Assembly: GCF_902158555.1 (NCBI RefSeq)
Contig: NZ_CABGGS010000004.1
Location: forward strand, 124,001-188,000
Reading direction: 5' to 3'
DNA length: 64,000 bases
Origin: Klebsiella spallanzanii
GTDB lineage: Bacteria; Pseudomonadota; Gammaproteobacteria; Enterobacterales; Enterobacteriaceae
Part shown: positions 49,861 to 60,313 of the stretch, piece by piece
Position numbering within the stretch: position 1 is the first letter of the stretch
Layout: the number at the start of each line of letters is the position of its first letter
The notes under the pieces: model-generated
The model's input: the letters and a program-made list of their open reading frames with translations, nothing else
What the model was told of the DNA's origin: nothing
Databases searched by the model: none
Made by a program: the position numbers and the translations under genes

Positions 49861-50658
49861 ATGCAGGAAAACACTCCGCACTCCGATACTACGTTTTCGC
49901 TGGACCGCGTGACCTTCCGCGTGCCCGGCCGCACGTTGCTGCATCCTCTCTCATTAACCTTCCCGGCGGGAAAAGTGACTGGCCTGATTGGCCATAACGG
50001 CTCCGGAAAATCGACGCTGTTGAAAATGCTGGGCCGCCATCAGCCGCCTTCGGAAGGTGATGTTTTGCTCGACGGTCAGCCGCTCGACAGCTGGGGCAGC
50101 AAAGCGTTTGCCCGCAAAGTCGCCTACCTGCCGCAGCAGCTGCCGCCAGCGGAGGGCATGACGGTGCGTGAACTGGTGGCTATCGGTCGCTATCCGTGGC
50201 ACGGGGCGCTGGGGCGCTTTGGCGTAGCGGATCGCGAGAAAGTGGAAGAGGCGATAGCGCTGGTTGGGCTAAAACCGCTGGCTCATCGGCTGGTGGATAG
50301 CCTCTCCGGCGGCGAACGTCAGCGCGCGTGGATTGCCATGTTGGTAGCCCAGGATAGCCGCTGTTTGCTGCTCGACGAGCCGACCTCGGCGCTGGATATC
50401 GCCCACCAGGTGGATGTTCTGGCACTGGTTCACCGTCTTAGCCAGCAGCGCGGGCTGACGGTTATTGCCGTCCTGCATGATATTAATATGGCTGCCCGCT
50501 ACTGCGACTATCTGGTTGCTCTGCGCGGCGGTGAGATGATTGCTCAGGGAACGCCTGCGGAACTGATGCGCAGTGAAACCCTGGAACAAATTTACGGTAT
50601 TCCGATGGGGATCCTGCCGCATCCGGCTGGCGCTGCGCCGGTAAGTTTTGTCTATTAA
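49861..50658 (+). CDS. fhuC: Ferric hydroxamate ABC transporter ATPase
   Basis: The 265-residue ATPase has Walker A GHNGSGKST (44-52), signature LSGGERQ (148-154), and Walker B LLLDEP (169-174). It powers FhuB. It starts 45 bases after fhuA, and its stop overlaps the fhuD start by one base. Confidence 0.96.
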   Translation: MQENTPHSDTTFSLDRVTFRVPGRTLLHPLSLTFPAGKVTGLIGHNGSGKSTLLKMLGRHQPPSEGDVLLDGQPLDSWGSKAFARKVAYLPQQLPPAEGMTVRELVAIGRYPWHGALGRFGVADREKVEEAIALVGLKPLAHRLVDSLSGGERQRAWIAMLVAQDSRCLLLDEPTSALDIAHQVDVLALVHRLSQQRGLTVIAVLHDINMAARYCDYLVALRGGEMIAQGTPAELMRSETLEQIYGIPMGILPHPAGAAPVSFVY

Positions 50659-51548
50659 TGGAAAACCTGAATCTAATTACGCGGCGGCGCCTGCTGACCG
50701 CGATGGCTCTGTCGCCGCTGCTGTGGCAGATGCGCGGCGCGCGGGCGGCGGAAGTTGACCCGCAGCGTATTGTCGCTCTGGAGTGGCTGCCGGTCGAGCT
50801 GCTGCTGGCGCTGGGCGTCACGCCTTATGGCGTCGCCGATATCCCGAACTACAGACTATGGGTTAATGAACCTGCGCTGCCGGACTCGGTGATTGATGTC
50901 GGGCTGCGCACCGAGCCGAATCTTGAACTGCTGACCCAGATGAAACCATCATTTCTGGTCTGGTCGGCAGGATATGGTCCCTCGTCGGAAAAACTGGCGC
51001 GGATTGCGCCCGGGCGAGGATTCACCTTCAGCGACGGTAAGCGCCCGCTGATGATGGCTCAGCAGTCACTTAGTGAAATGGCTGAACTGATCGGCAAACA
51101 GCAGGAAGCGAAACGCCATCTGGCGGAGTTTGACGCGCTGATGGAGAGCCTGCGGCCACGCTTTGCCAAACGCGCCGATCGCCCGCTACTGATGATTACC
51201 CTGCTTGATACTCGTCACGTGCTGGTTTTTGCGCAAAACTGTCTGTTTCAGGAAGTGCTCGAACGCTTTGATATCCAAAACGCCTGGCAGGGGGAAACCA
51301 CCTTCTGGGGGAGCGTTACCGTCGGTATTGACCGGCTGGCGGCCTACAGGGACGTTGACGTTATCTGCTTCGATCATGGCAATGAGCGGGAAATGGCGCA
51401 GCTTATGGCGACGCCGCTGTGGCGGGCGATGCCCTTTGTTCGCGCAGGGCGTTTTCAGCGCGTCCCGGCGGTGTGGTTCTACGGTGCGACGCTATCGGCG
51501 ATGTATTTTGCCCGCGTGCTGGCCGATGCGCAGGGAGGTCCGGCGTGA
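50658..51548 (+). CDS. fhuD: Periplasmic ferric hydroxamate-binding protein
   Basis: FhuD carries ferrichrome-type siderophores to FhuB. The 296-residue protein has a Tat-like signal (ITRRRLLTAMALSPLLW, cut after ARA) and a class III binding-protein fold (RIVALEWLPVELLLALG, WSAGYGPSSEKLARIAPGRG). Its length equals that of E. coli FhuD. It overlaps fhuB by four bases. Confidence 0.95.
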   Translation: MENLNLITRRRLLTAMALSPLLWQMRGARAAEVDPQRIVALEWLPVELLLALGVTPYGVADIPNYRLWVNEPALPDSVIDVGLRTEPNLELLTQMKPSFLVWSAGYGPSSEKLARIAPGRGFTFSDGKRPLMMAQQSLSEMAELIGKQQEAKRHLAEFDALMESLRPRFAKRADRPLLMITLLDTRHVLVFAQNCLFQEVLERFDIQNAWQGETTFWGSVTVGIDRLAAYRDVDVICFDHGNEREMAQLMATPLWRAMPFVRAGRFQRVPAVWFYGATLSAMYFARVLADAQGGPA

Positions 51549-53527
51549 GGCAGCGAATTTCTCCTCTGGCGATACTGTTGCTTTCGATACTCCTTATCGC
51601 CGCTTTTACGCTAACGCTGTTCAACCTTAACGTGGCGCTGCCGCGAAGCGAATGGGTTCAGGCGCTCTGGCAACCGAATATCGATAATATCGCCCAGATG
51701 CTGTTCCACTACAGCCTGCTGCCGCGGCTGGCAATATCGCTGCTGGTCGGCGCCGGACTGGGGCTGGTGGGCGTACTGTTCCAGCAGGTGCTGCGTAATC
51801 CGCTGGCGGAGCCGACGACTCTTGGCGTGGCGACTGGCGCGCAGCTAGGGATGACGGTAACGACACTGTGGGCAATCCCTGGCGTACTGGCGTCGCAGTT
51901 TGCCGCGCTGGCCGGGGCGTGTCTGGTCGGTGCGCTGGTATTTGGCGTCTCCTGGGGCAAACGCCTTTCGCCGGTAACGCTGATTCTGGCAGGGCTGGTG
52001 GTCAGTCTCTACTGCGGCGCGCTCAATCAGCTGATGGCGATTTTCCATCACGACCAGCTACAAAGCATGTTCTTGTGGAGCACCGGCACCCTGACGCAGA
52101 CCGACTGGAGCGTGGTGCAGCGGCTGTGGCCGCAGCTGTTGGGCGGAGCGATTTTAACTCTGCTGCTGTTGCGTCCGCTGACCTTGATGGGGCTGGACGA
52201 CGGCGTGGCGCGCAACCTCGGGCTGGCGCTCTCGCTGGCTCGGCTGGGGGCGTTGACGCTGGCGATTATCATTAGCGCGCTGCTGGTGAATGCGGTGGGG
52301 ATTATTGGTTTTATCGGTCTGTTCGCGCCTCTGCTGGCGAAGATGCTGGGCGCGCGCCGTCTGTTGTCGCGCCTGCTGCTGGCGGCCCTGATTGGCGCGC
52401 TGCTGCTGTGGCTCTCCGATCAGCTTATCCTCTGGCTGACCCGGGTATGGATGGAAGTCTCCACTGGCTCGGTGACCGCGCTGATTGGCGCGCCGCTGCT
52501 GCTATGGCTGCTGCCGCGCCTGCGTAGTATTAGCGCGCCGGTGATGAACGGTGGCGATAAGGTATTGGCTGAACGGCAAAATGTGCTGTGGTTTGCGCTG
52601 GGCGGCCTGGTGATTTTGCTGCTGGCAATTATCGTTGCGCTGGCTTTTGGTCGCGACGCGCAGGGCTGGCACTGGGCCAGCGGTACGTTACTGGATCAAC
52701 TGATGCCCTGGCGCTGGCCGCGCATTCTGGCGGCGCTGTTTGCCGGCATGATGCTGGCGGTGGCGGGCTGCATTATCCAACGTCTAACCGGTAATCCGAT
52801 GGCCAGCCCGGAAGTGCTCGGGATCAGCTCCGGCGCGGCGTTCGGCGTGGTGGTGATGCTGTTTTTTGTGCCGGGCAATGCGTTTGGCTGGCTGCTGCCT
52901 GCTGGTAGCATCGGGGCCGCCGCAACGTTGCTGATCATCCTGATTGCTGCCGGGCGCGGCGGGTTCTCACCGCATCGTATGCTGCTGGCGGGGATGGCGC
53001 TGAGTACTGCGTTTACCATGCTGCTGATGATGCTGCAGGCCAGCGGCGATCCGCGAATGGCGCAGATCCTGACGTGGATTTCCGGTTCAACCTACAGCGC
53101 GACGCCAGAGTTAGTCGTGCGTAGCGGCATGGTGATGCTGATCCTGCTGGTGCTGGCCCCGCTATGTCGCCGTTGGCTAACGATTCTGCCGTTGGGCGGC
53201 GAAGCGGCGAGAGCGGTCGGGATGGCACTGACGCCGTCGCGTATTGGGCTACTGCTGCTGGCGGCATGTCTGACCGCCACCGCGACGTTAACCATTGGTC
53301 CATTGAGCTTTGTGGGGCTAATGGCACCGCATATTGCCCGTATGATGGGGTTTCGACGTACGATGCCGCATATGGTGATGTCCGGGCTGATTGGTGGGGT
53401 GCTGCTGGTGTTCGCCGACTGGTGTGGCCGAATGATGATGTTCCCGTACCAGATCCCGGCGGGACTGCTGTCGACCTTTATCGGCGCACCGTACTTTATC
53501 TATCTGTTAAGAAAGCAGAGCAGGTAG
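51545..53527 (+). CDS. fhuB: Ferric hydroxamate ABC permease (double length)
   Basis: FhuB has two fused BtuC-like halves, each with about ten membrane segments; both contain the NPLAEPTTLG / NPMASPEVLG loop that meets FhuC. The start is GTG 51545 overlapping the fhuD stop (GTGA), giving 660 residues as in E. coli. The frame open from 51419 is chance overlap with fhuD. Confidence 0.96.
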   Translation: MRQRISPLAILLLSILLIAAFTLTLFNLNVALPRSEWVQALWQPNIDNIAQMLFHYSLLPRLAISLLVGAGLGLVGVLFQQVLRNPLAEPTTLGVATGAQLGMTVTTLWAIPGVLASQFAALAGACLVGALVFGVSWGKRLSPVTLILAGLVVSLYCGALNQLMAIFHHDQLQSMFLWSTGTLTQTDWSVVQRLWPQLLGGAILTLLLLRPLTLMGLDDGVARNLGLALSLARLGALTLAIIISALLVNAVGIIGFIGLFAPLLAKMLGARRLLSRLLLAALIGALLLWLSDQLILWLTRVWMEVSTGSVTALIGAPLLLWLLPRLRSISAPVMNGGDKVLAERQNVLWFALGGLVILLLAIIVALAFGRDAQGWHWASGTLLDQLMPWRWPRILAALFAGMMLAVAGCIIQRLTGNPMASPEVLGISSGAAFGVVVMLFFVPGNAFGWLLPAGSIGAAATLLIILIAAGRGGFSPHRMLLAGMALSTAFTMLLMMLQASGDPRMAQILTWISGSTYSATPELVVRSGMVMLILLVLAPLCRRWLTILPLGGEAARAVGMALTPSRIGLLLLAACLTATATLTIGPLSFVGLMAPHIARMMGFRRTMPHMVMSGLIGGVLLVFADWCGRMMMFPYQIPAGLLSTFIGAPYFIYLLRKQSR

Positions 53528-53535
53528 CGTTTTGG

Positions 53536-53564
53536 CATCGCGATGCCCGGCGGGCGTCGCGATG
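53536..53564. terminator. Hairpin between fhuB and rpn
   Basis: A 13-base stem with one G-U pair (CATCGCGATGCCC / GGGCGTCGCGATG) lies between the two convergent genes. There is no T-run, so it may act as a barrier rather than a classical terminator. Confidence 0.5.
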
Positions 53565-53572
53565 TCATCTGA

Positions 53573-54493
53573 TCAACCACCTGAATTCTGCAACTGTTTG
53601 ATTTCGTTTTCCGTTAATTCGGTGAGCTGAATGACCAGCGACTGTTCCATTCCGTTTTCCAGCATCCGGTTGGCAATTTTTAGCCGAGCCTTTGCTTCAC
53701 CTTTTTCAACGCCCCATTCAAGAAAAAGTTCCTTACCGTTCTTCTCCAGCCATTCGTCCAGCGTTTCCATTGACTCCTCCTGCGGTATATGACTTACCAG
53801 TCCATTGAAAAAAGCCTTAGGGTTTGCGGTATAACCGCGCTGCCCCATATAGCTAAATAACACTTTTAGCTGTTCGGCGGTAGTGTATCCGGCGTTCAGC
53901 AGGCCCCCCAATTGCTCCAGCAGCAGCATGAGATCCCGTTGCCGAATATGTTTCTGCAGGAGCTCCAGTATCGCAATACGCCGGTGCTGCATAATCGCAT
54001 CGTCAGGTATGACGGTGATATCGACCAGCGGAAAAGGGCGGTTGTAGACTTTTTTTGCCCATTCCGGCGAGTCGAACAGGCTGTACCAGTTCATCGGGAA
54101 GGGGGAGGGCGAGGTTTTACCTTGATAAAACAGAATGGGGATAACCAGAGGGAGATGCGTATTTCCTGCTTCCAGATGTCGCCGCATGGCGGCGACGGCA
54201 TAGCGCATTAGGCGAAAAGCCATCTGCTTATCCGGTGAGCTTTGATGCTCAATAAGTACGTGGATATAGCCTGTCTTATCTTTTATTTTCAGGGAGTAAA
54301 GTATATCGGAGTAATAGGCGCGCAGGTCTTCTTCGATAAAATTACCTGATTCCAGCTGTAGCGTGCTGAGATCGCACAGCGTGCGCAGGTCTGTCGGAAG
54401 GTGGATATCAATAAAATCTCTGGCGGTTTCGGTATGGGTCATGAGCTGTTTAAAGATTGCATCATGCGGTGTAGGGGAAGATTGCGTTGTCAT
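53573..54493 (-). CDS. Rpn-family recombination-promoting nuclease (PD-(D/E)XK)
   Basis: The 306-residue product matches the Rpn/YhgA family (transposase_31 type). The first 30 residues read TPHDAIFKQLMTHTETARDF; the nuclease core has Asp63 (YYSDILYSLK) and Glu82-x-Gln84 (VLIEHQSS). The C-terminal tail is charged (EWGVEKGEAKARLKIANRML). I chose ATG 54493 by homology, with AAGGA upstream; an open frame begins at 54790. E. coli has no gene here between fhuB and hemL. Rpn proteins cut DNA and raise recA-independent recombination in E. coli; a function here is not proved. Confidence 0.88.
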   Translation of the reverse strand: MTTQSSPTPHDAIFKQLMTHTETARDFIDIHLPTDLRTLCDLSTLQLESGNFIEEDLRAYYSDILYSLKIKDKTGYIHVLIEHQSSPDKQMAFRLMRYAVAAMRRHLEAGNTHLPLVIPILFYQGKTSPSPFPMNWYSLFDSPEWAKKVYNRPFPLVDITVIPDDAIMQHRRIAILELLQKHIRQRDLMLLLEQLGGLLNAGYTTAEQLKVLFSYMGQRGYTANPKAFFNGLVSHIPQEESMETLDEWLEKNGKELFLEWGVEKGEAKARLKIANRMLENGMEQSLVIQLTELTENEIKQLQNSGG

Positions 54494-54670
54494 CCTGAGC
54501 GATCCTTGCGGCTGAGTTTTCGCTGAGAATCTGCTTTTGGCTGCACAGTGTCTGCCCGCGATTTTGGGTTCTACGAGGCGGAATGATGACAATCTTTTGA
54601 GGCGATCGAGTTTGCACAATGTTATGCGTCGGCCGACGCAAATTTGTGTTTTTTTAAGGCATGACGTTAT

Positions 54671-54694
54671 TGCCGGGGCCGCGTTGCCCCGGCA
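54671..54694 (-). terminator. Hairpin after hemL
   Basis: TGCCGGGGC / GCCCCGGCA forms a perfect 9-bp stem just after the hemL stop. The sequence after it on the minus strand is ATAACG, so the T-run is poor. Confidence 0.5.
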
Positions 54695-54701
54695 TTCAGG
54701 A

Positions 54702-55982
54702 TTACAGCTTCGCGAAGGCGTTACGTGCTGCGGCGATAGTGTTATCGATATCTTCTTCACTGTGGGCGATAGACATAAAGCCTGCTTCAAACGCCGACGG
54801 CGCCAGATAGATACCCTCTTCCAGCATCAGGTGGAAGAAACGTTTGAAACGCTCTACGTCGCACTTCACCACATCCTGATAGCAGGTCACGGTGGGCGCA
54901 TCGGTAAAGAAAATGCCGAACATGCCGCCGACGTTATTCACTACCAGCGGAATACCGGTATCACGGGCGGCGTCCAGCAGACCCTGAGCCAACTGATTGG
55001 TTAGTTCAGTCAGGGTTTCATGCACGCCAGGCTGCGCCACTTCGGTTAAGCAGGCGAAGCCCGCCGCCATGGCGATCGGATTACCGGAGAGCGTTCCCGC
55101 CTGGTAAACCGGGCCGGTCGGGGCCAGCGCATCCATCACTTCACGACGACCGCCGAAGGCGCCAACCGGCATCCCGCCGCCGATAATTTTGCCCAGGCAG
55201 GTCAGGTCCGGCACGACATCGTAGTAATCCTGTGCGCCGGCCAGCGCCACGCGGAAGCCGGTCATCACTTCATCGATAATCAGCAGCGCGCCGAATTCAT
55301 CGCACAGCGCGCGCAGGCCCGGCAGGAATTCAGGCTGCGGCGGGATGCAGTTCATATTACCGGCGACCGGTTCAACGATGATGCAGGCAATATCCTGCGG
55401 ATACTGTTCGAACGCGGCGCGCACAGATGCGAGATCGTTATAGGTGCAGGTCAGGGTATGTTTGGCGAAATCCGCCGGAACGCCCGGAGAGTTCGGCTGG
55501 CCAAGAGTCAGTGCGCCTGAACCGGCTTTAACCAGCAGGCAGTCAGCGTGGCCGTGGTAGCAGCCTTCGAATTTAATGATTTTATCGCGACCGGTAAAGC
55601 CGCGCGCCAGGCGAATGGCGCTCATGGTCGCTTCGGTACCGGAGTTCACCATGCGGACCATATCCATGGTCGGGACCAGTTCAGTGACCAGCGCCGCCAT
55701 TTTGACTTCCATCTCCGTCGGCGCGCCGAAACTCAGGCCGCGTTCCGCTGCTTCAATCACCGCGTTGCGGATTGCCGGATGATTGTGACCGAGCACCATA
55801 GGGCCCCAGGAACCGACATAATCGATATACGCTTTACCATCGACGTCGTAGAGGTATGCGCCATCGGCGCGCTCAATAAACAGCGGTGTGCCACCCACGC
55901 CGGTGAAGGCACGTACCGGAGAGTTCACGCCGCCGGGGATAAGTTCACGCGCAGCGTTATACAGGTTTTCAGATTTGCTCAT
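54702..55982 (-). CDS. hemL: Glutamate-1-semialdehyde 2,1-aminomutase
   Basis: HemL makes 5-aminolevulinate for haem. The 426-residue PLP enzyme has Lys265 in [17 protein letters not shown], and the family motif [16 protein letters not shown]. The length equals that of E. coli. It reads away from clcA with a 180-base AT-rich spacer. Confidence 0.97.
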   Translation of the reverse strand: MSKSENLYNAARELIPGGVNSPVRAFTGVGGTPLFIERADGAYLYDVDGKAYIDYVGSWGPMVLGHNHPAIRNAVIEAAERGLSFGAPTEMEVKMAALVTELVPTMDMVRMVNSGTEATMSAIRLARGFTGRDKIIKFEGCYHGHADCLLVKAGSGALTLGQPNSPGVPADFAKHTLTCTYNDLASVRAAFEQYPQDIACIIVEPVAGNMNCIPPQPEFLPGLRALCDEFGALLIIDEVMTGFRVALAGAQDYYDVVPDLTCLGKIIGGGMPVGAFGGRREVMDALAPTGPVYQAGTLSGNPIAMAAGFACLTEVAQPGVHETLTELTNQLAQGLLDAARDTGIPLVVNNVGGMFGIFFTDAPTVTCYQDVVKCDVERFKRFFHLMLEEGIYLAPSAFEAGFMSIAHSEEDIDNTIAAARNAFAKL

Positions 55983-56162
55983 TGCCGGGTTCCTGGTTCG
56001 TGAAAAATGTTTTGTCGGCTATTCTAAGTTATTCCAGGAAGGTTATGAAAGTTTTGCCCAATTGAAACAATGTGGTCGTGACGTATTTTTTTGACGACGG
56101 GGCTTGTTTGGTTGGCTAGAATGCCCATCTTTCCATTTGTATTACCAATAATTGATAATGGC

Positions 56163-57581
56163 ATGAAAGCAGAAAATCCCTCTTCTTCAGCACATCAGTT
56201 CGTGCGTGTTCGCCGCGGTGATGCCGTGCGTCGGTTGATTCAGCGTGATAAAACGCCGCTGGCGGTCTTATTGATGGCGGCCGTTGTCGGGACGCTGGCA
56301 GGACTGATCGGCGTCGCGTTTGAGAAAAGCGTCAACTGGGTACAAAACCTGCGCATTGGCGCGCTGGTTGAGGTGGCGGACCACTGGTTTTTGGTCTGGC
56401 CACTGGCTTTTATTTGCTCTGCGCTGCTGGCGATGGTGGGCTATTTCCTCGTGCGTCGTTTTGCGCCGGAAGCGGGCGGCTCCGGGATCCCGGAAATAGA
56501 AGGCGCATTAGAAGAGCTGCGCCCCGTGCGCTGGTGGCGCGTGCTGCCGGTGAAGTTTATCGGCGGGATGGGTACGCTGGGGGCGGGGATGGTGCTGGGG
56601 CGTGAAGGACCGATGGTGCAGCTTGGTGGCAACCTTGGGCGCATGGTGGTAGATGTATTCCGCCTGCGCAGTCCGGAAGCGCGCCATACGCTATTGGCGA
56701 CCGGTGCCGCCGCAGGACTTTCCGCCGCATTTAACGCGCCGCTCGCCGGTATCTTGTTTATTATTGAAGAGATGCGCCCGCAGTTTCGTTACAACCTGAT
56801 CTCCATTAAAGCCGTGTTTACCGGCGTGATAATGTCGACGATTGTTTTTCGCATTTTTAACGGCGATCACGCGGTTATCGAGGTTGGCAAGCTGAGCAAC
56901 GCGCCGGTCAATACGCTGTGGCTGTATTTGATCCTCGGGATGATTTTTGGCTGCATCGGCCCACTGTTTAATACGCTGGTGCTGCGTACCCAGGATATGT
57001 TCCAGCGCATTCATGGTGGAAATATCAAAAAGTGGGTGCTGATTGGCGGCCTGATCGGCGGCAGCTGCGGCGTGCTTGGGCTGATTCAGCCAACGGCGTC
57101 CGGCGGTGGGTTTAACCTGATTCCTATTGCCGCGGCGGGCAATTTTTCCGTCGGCCTGCTGCTGTTTATTTTTATCGCCCGGGTGATTACCACGCTGCTC
57201 TGTTTCTCTTCCGGCGCGCCTGGCGGTATCTTTGCGCCGATGCTGGCGCTGGGGACGCTGCTGGGAACCGCGTTCGGCATGGCGGCAACGCCGCTGTTTC
57301 CGGCGTATCATCTGGATGCGGGGACGTTTGCCATTGCCGGTATGGGGGCGCTGCTTGCCGCCTCGGTCCGCGCGCCGATAACCGGTATTGTACTGGTGCT
57401 GGAGATGACCGATAACTATCAGCTCATTTTGCCAATGATTATTACCTGCCTCGGCGCAACACTATTGGCACAATTCCTCGGCGGTAAGCCTTTATACTCG
57501 ACCATTCTGCAGCGTACCCTGGCAAAACAAAAGGCGGAACAGGAAGCAAAGGCGCAGCCGGTCGGCGGGGAGAATACTTGA
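56163..57581 (+). CDS. clcA: H+/Cl- exchange transporter ClcA
   Basis: ClcA trades two chloride ions for one proton and helps in acid stress. The 472-residue inner-membrane protein has the ion-site motifs GSGIP (Ser107), GREGP with gating Glu148, and proton Glu203 (FIIEEM). A Tyr in GKPLYSTIL matches the inner Tyr of E. coli. I chose ATG 56163 by homology; no clear ribosome site is seen. A frame from 56091 adds 24 residues unlike the family. Confidence 0.95.
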   Translation: MKAENPSSSAHQFVRVRRGDAVRRLIQRDKTPLAVLLMAAVVGTLAGLIGVAFEKSVNWVQNLRIGALVEVADHWFLVWPLAFICSALLAMVGYFLVRRFAPEAGGSGIPEIEGALEELRPVRWWRVLPVKFIGGMGTLGAGMVLGREGPMVQLGGNLGRMVVDVFRLRSPEARHTLLATGAAAGLSAAFNAPLAGILFIIEEMRPQFRYNLISIKAVFTGVIMSTIVFRIFNGDHAVIEVGKLSNAPVNTLWLYLILGMIFGCIGPLFNTLVLRTQDMFQRIHGGNIKKWVLIGGLIGGSCGVLGLIQPTASGGGFNLIPIAAAGNFSVGLLLFIFIARVITTLLCFSSGAPGGIFAPMLALGTLLGTAFGMAATPLFPAYHLDAGTFAIAGMGALLAASVRAPITGIVLVLEMTDNYQLILPMIITCLGATLLAQFLGGKPLYSTILQRTLAKQKAEQEAKAQPVGGENT

Positions 57582-57606
57582 ACGATTTACTCGGGTATTG
57601 GATAAT
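57578..57606 (+). promoter_or_regulatory. Promoter of erpA
   Basis: TTGAAC (57578-57583) and GATAAT (57601-57606) are exactly 17 bases apart. The -35 overlaps the clcA stop. A small dyad GGTTA / TAACC follows at about 57621-57635, where a regulator could bind. Confidence 0.6.
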
Positions 57607-57662
57607 GGCTCAAAAGGTCGGGTTATTCTTTAACCGGTCAGAAGTAGCAATGGGAGCATAAA

Positions 57663-58007
57663 ATGAGTGATGACGTAGCGTTGCCGCTGGAGTTTACCGA
57701 AGCCGCAGCGATTAAAGTAAAAGACCTGATTGCGGATGAAGACAATCCGAACCTGAAACTGCGCGTATATATCACCGGTGGTGGCTGCAGCGGTTTCCAG
57801 TACGGCTTCACCTTTGACGATCAGGTTAACGATGGCGATATGACTATCGAGAAGCAGGGCGTCGGTCTGGTGGTTGACCCAATGAGCCTGCAGTATCTGG
57901 TCGGCGGAGCCGTCGATTATACCGAAGGTCTGGAAGGTTCGCGTTTTATCGTGACCAACCCGAACGCGAAAAGCACCTGCGGCTGCGGTTCCTCGTTCAG
58001 CGTCTAA
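57663..58007 (+). CDS. erpA: Iron-sulfur cluster insertion protein ErpA
   Basis: ErpA is an A-type carrier that gives Fe-S clusters to IspG/IspH and others. The 114-residue protein has the three ligands Cys42 ([11 protein letters not shown]), Cys106 and Cys108 (STCGCGSSF). GGGAG lies seven bases before the ATG. It is transcribed from its own promoter behind clcA. Confidence 0.97.
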   Translation: MSDDVALPLEFTEAAAIKVKDLIADEDNPNLKLRVYITGGGCSGFQYGFTFDDQVNDGDMTIEKQGVGLVVDPMSLQYLVGGAVDYTEGLEGSRFIVTNPNAKSTCGCGSSFSV

Positions 58008-58052
58008 AGATGGACCCCCGCCCTCTTCCACAGGGAGAGGGAGCAAACGCTA

Positions 58053-58080
58053 AAAACGGTAACGTTAAGGTTACCGTTTT
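58053..58080. terminator. Bidirectional terminator between erpA and yadS
   Basis: AAAACGGTAAC and GTTACCGTTTT form a stem with a small loop, flanked by A- and T-runs. It serves both convergent genes. A second dyad CCCTCT / AGAGGG lies just before it at about 58021-58041. Confidence 0.85.
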
Positions 58081-58087
58081 GCTTTTA

Positions 58088-58711
58088 TTACCGCCCGTTC
58101 TCATCAAGCGCAAATGTTGGCAGCTTCAGGTGCCAGCGAATTGCCGCCAGGCGAATCACCAGCGTGACGACCATCCCTATCATTGCTGCATTTTCTAACG
58201 GAACGCGGAAAGTGTAATACGCCGTCGCGTGAACGATACCGCCAACAATGCAGGCCGTGGCGTAGATTTCCGTGCGCAGGATCATCGGGATTTCGCGCGC
58301 CAGCACATCGCGAATAATCCCCCCGCCAACGCCGGTGACAACGCCCATACAGACGGCAACTAGCGGCCCGCTGTGGGCAAGAAATGCTTTATTCACCCCA
58401 ATACCGACAAATACCGCCAGACCGACGGCGTCCAGTACCGGCAGCACCCATTTAGGTAGCCGACGTGGCTGACGCACCAGCAGGATAGTGAGCATGCTGG
58501 TCACCATCGCCACCACCAGGTCGGTAGGATCTTTCACCCAAAATACCGGGCCGTTAGCTAGAGCCATATCGCGAATGGTTCCGCCGCCCACCGCGGTGAC
58601 TACGCCTAATACCAGTACGCCGAAAGGGTCCATGCGCAGCTTTCCAGCCAGCAGGACGCCGGAGATGGCAAACACGGCGGTGCCAATAATATCCAGCCAA
58701 TAGACAAGCAT
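58088..58711 (-). CDS. yadS: TRIC-family (UPF0126) membrane protein YadS
   Basis: The 207-residue protein has seven hydrophobic segments, with two related halves carrying the Gly-rich motif VTAVGGGTIRDMAL and VTGVGGGIIRDVLA. This fits bacterial TRIC cation channels; E. coli YadS has been tied to glycine uptake. It is the last gene after mtnN-btuF on the minus strand. Confidence 0.93.
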   Translation of the reverse strand: MLVYWLDIIGTAVFAISGVLLAGKLRMDPFGVLVLGVVTAVGGGTIRDMALANGPVFWVKDPTDLVVAMVTSMLTILLVRQPRRLPKWVLPVLDAVGLAVFVGIGVNKAFLAHSGPLVAVCMGVVTGVGGGIIRDVLAREIPMILRTEIYATACIVGGIVHATAYYTFRVPLENAAMIGMVVTLVIRLAAIRWHLKLPTFALDENGR

Positions 58712-58737
58712 CGTCAGTTCCCTGGGTTATCAGGTGA

Positions 58738-59538
58738 TTATTTTATCTGCTCAAGCGCAGTACAGAGTTGTTTTGCGGCGAGGATAATACGTGGGCTCGC
58801 GCGTTCAAACCAGTCGCCATGTAGGACAATAAACGAAATTTTTAGCTGATTCTGCCAGTAGCGCTCAACGGCGGGAAGTTTGCTGGCATCGCCGGTAATG
58901 ACAATCGCCTGCGGCTGCCTTGCCAGCACCTGTTCGCGGCTGACCTGCGGCCAGGGAACCCGGCTGGCGGCAAAAATGTTTTCTCCTCCGCAAAGCGTCA
59001 GAACCTGATCCTGAATCGAGCCTTTGCTGCTGGTAAAGAGAGGGTTGGCGCCGAACTGTAAAAACACCCGCTTTTTCGGCACCCCGGCATAGCGGGTTTT
59101 TAGCGCCTGGTATTCATCCTGCATGTCCTGCGCCGACTGCCGCGCCTTTTCCGGCTGCGGGCTCCATTGCGCCAGCTGGCGAAGCGTGGTGATGATATCT
59201 TCGATGGTAGACGTTTCAACCCAGATAACTTTAATACCAAGCGAGCTTAGCTGGTTAACCTGGCGTTCAGCGTTGCCACCGCGCCACGCCAATACCACAT
59301 CGGGTTTGAGAGCGACGATGCGCTCCAGATTCATCCCTTGCCAACTGGAGACCTGCTCTATTTTTGCGGCTTCTGGTGGGTAATCGGAATAGCTGCTGAC
59401 GCCAACTGGCGTAATACCGGCGGCAAAAGCTAGCTCAGTGTTGGCTGGTGAGAGCGTAACCACCCGCGGCGCGGCAAAAAGCCACGCCGGGGCGAGCAGC
59501 AGCAGGGCGGCAAGCGCCTTTTTGAGCGACTTAGCCAC
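58738..59538 (-). CDS. btuF: Vitamin B12-binding periplasmic protein
   Basis: BtuF gives cobalamin to BtuCD. The 266-residue protein has a signal peptide (cut after LFA or LFAA) and the class III fold ([28 protein letters not shown]). It overlaps mtnN by eight bases, so both are translated together, as in E. coli. Confidence 0.94.
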   Translation of the reverse strand: MAKSLKKALAALLLLAPAWLFAAPRVVTLSPANTELAFAAGITPVGVSSYSDYPPEAAKIEQVSSWQGMNLERIVALKPDVVLAWRGGNAERQVNQLSSLGIKVIWVETSTIEDIITTLRQLAQWSPQPEKARQSAQDMQDEYQALKTRYAGVPKKRVFLQFGANPLFTSSKGSIQDQVLTLCGGENIFAASRVPWPQVSREQVLARQPQAIVITGDASKLPAVERYWQNQLKISFIVLHGDWFERASPRIILAAKQLCTALEQIK

Positions 59539-60229
59539 GAGCCAGATGCTGCACCAGGTTTTCCACCATCAGGGTGGACTGCTTAGCGGCAACGGCGAGA
59601 AACTCGTCAAAGCTCAGATGGGACTGCTGGTCGGCAACATCGGAAATGGCGCGAACGACAACAAACGGCACGCCGTAGTTGTGGCAGACGTGCGCGATGG
59701 CCGTTGCTTCCATTTCGACCGCCACGGCCTGCGGGAAGTTCTGACGGATTTTTGCCAGACCAACGGAACCGTTGATAAAGGCATCGCCGCTGACAATCAG
59801 ACCGCGTACTGCGTTAAGATTCAGCGCTTTGATGCAGGTTTCCGCGGCGGCAATCAGTTTTTCGTCAGCTTTAAAACCGGCAGGGCAGCCAGGCAGTTGG
59901 CCATATTCATAGCCAAACGCGGTGACGTCAGCATCGTGGTAACGCGTTTCGTCGGAAACGACGATATCGCCGACCTTCAGCGTGGATGCCAGACCGCCCG
60001 CAGACCCGGTGTTAATAATGACATCCGGCTTACAGTGTTCCATCAGCAGCGTTGCGCCCATGGCGGCGGCCACTTTACCAATACCCGATTTCAACAGAGC
60101 GACGTCGATACCCTGAAGCTGGCCGGTGTAGATTTCGCTACCGCCGAGGGTGATGGTCTGGCGGTTGTCAATTTTGTCGCGCAGAAGGGTAACTTCCTCT
60201 TCCATAGCACCAATAATGCCGATTTTCAT
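59531..60229 (-). CDS. mtnN: 5'-methylthioadenosine/S-adenosylhomocysteine nucleosidase
   Basis: MtnN removes adenine from methylthioadenosine (made by SpeE here), from S-adenosylhomocysteine, and from deoxyadenosine. The 232-residue protein has catalytic Glu12, Glu174 (VEMEATA) and Asp197 (AISDVAD). Its length matches E. coli. It is divergent from dgt. Confidence 0.97.
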   Translation of the reverse strand: MKIGIIGAMEEEVTLLRDKIDNRQTITLGGSEIYTGQLQGIDVALLKSGIGKVAAAMGATLLMEHCKPDVIINTGSAGGLASTLKVGDIVVSDETRYHDADVTAFGYEYGQLPGCPAGFKADEKLIAAAETCIKALNLNAVRGLIVSGDAFINGSVGLAKIRQNFPQAVAVEMEATAIAHVCHNYGVPFVVVRAISDVADQQSHLSFDEFLAVAAKQSTLMVENLVQHLARG

Positions 60230-60313
60230 AGATTTACTCGCGATATGTGGGTTTTAGCGGCATAGTCTATCATGCGCTTAGAAGGAAACGTTATTGCTCG
60301 CTCGGGGGAGATC

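Noticed and set aside
54640..54665. GCGTCGGCCGACGC followed by a T-run as a terminator
   Set aside because: The palindrome leaves only a loop of about two bases at the centre, and no plus-strand gene ends before it.
54494..54790. Upstream extension of the rpn frame by 99 codons
   Set aside because: The added part is unlike the family, is rich in Cys/Arg/Ser, and overlaps hemL; the ATG at 54493 fits homology and a ribosome site.
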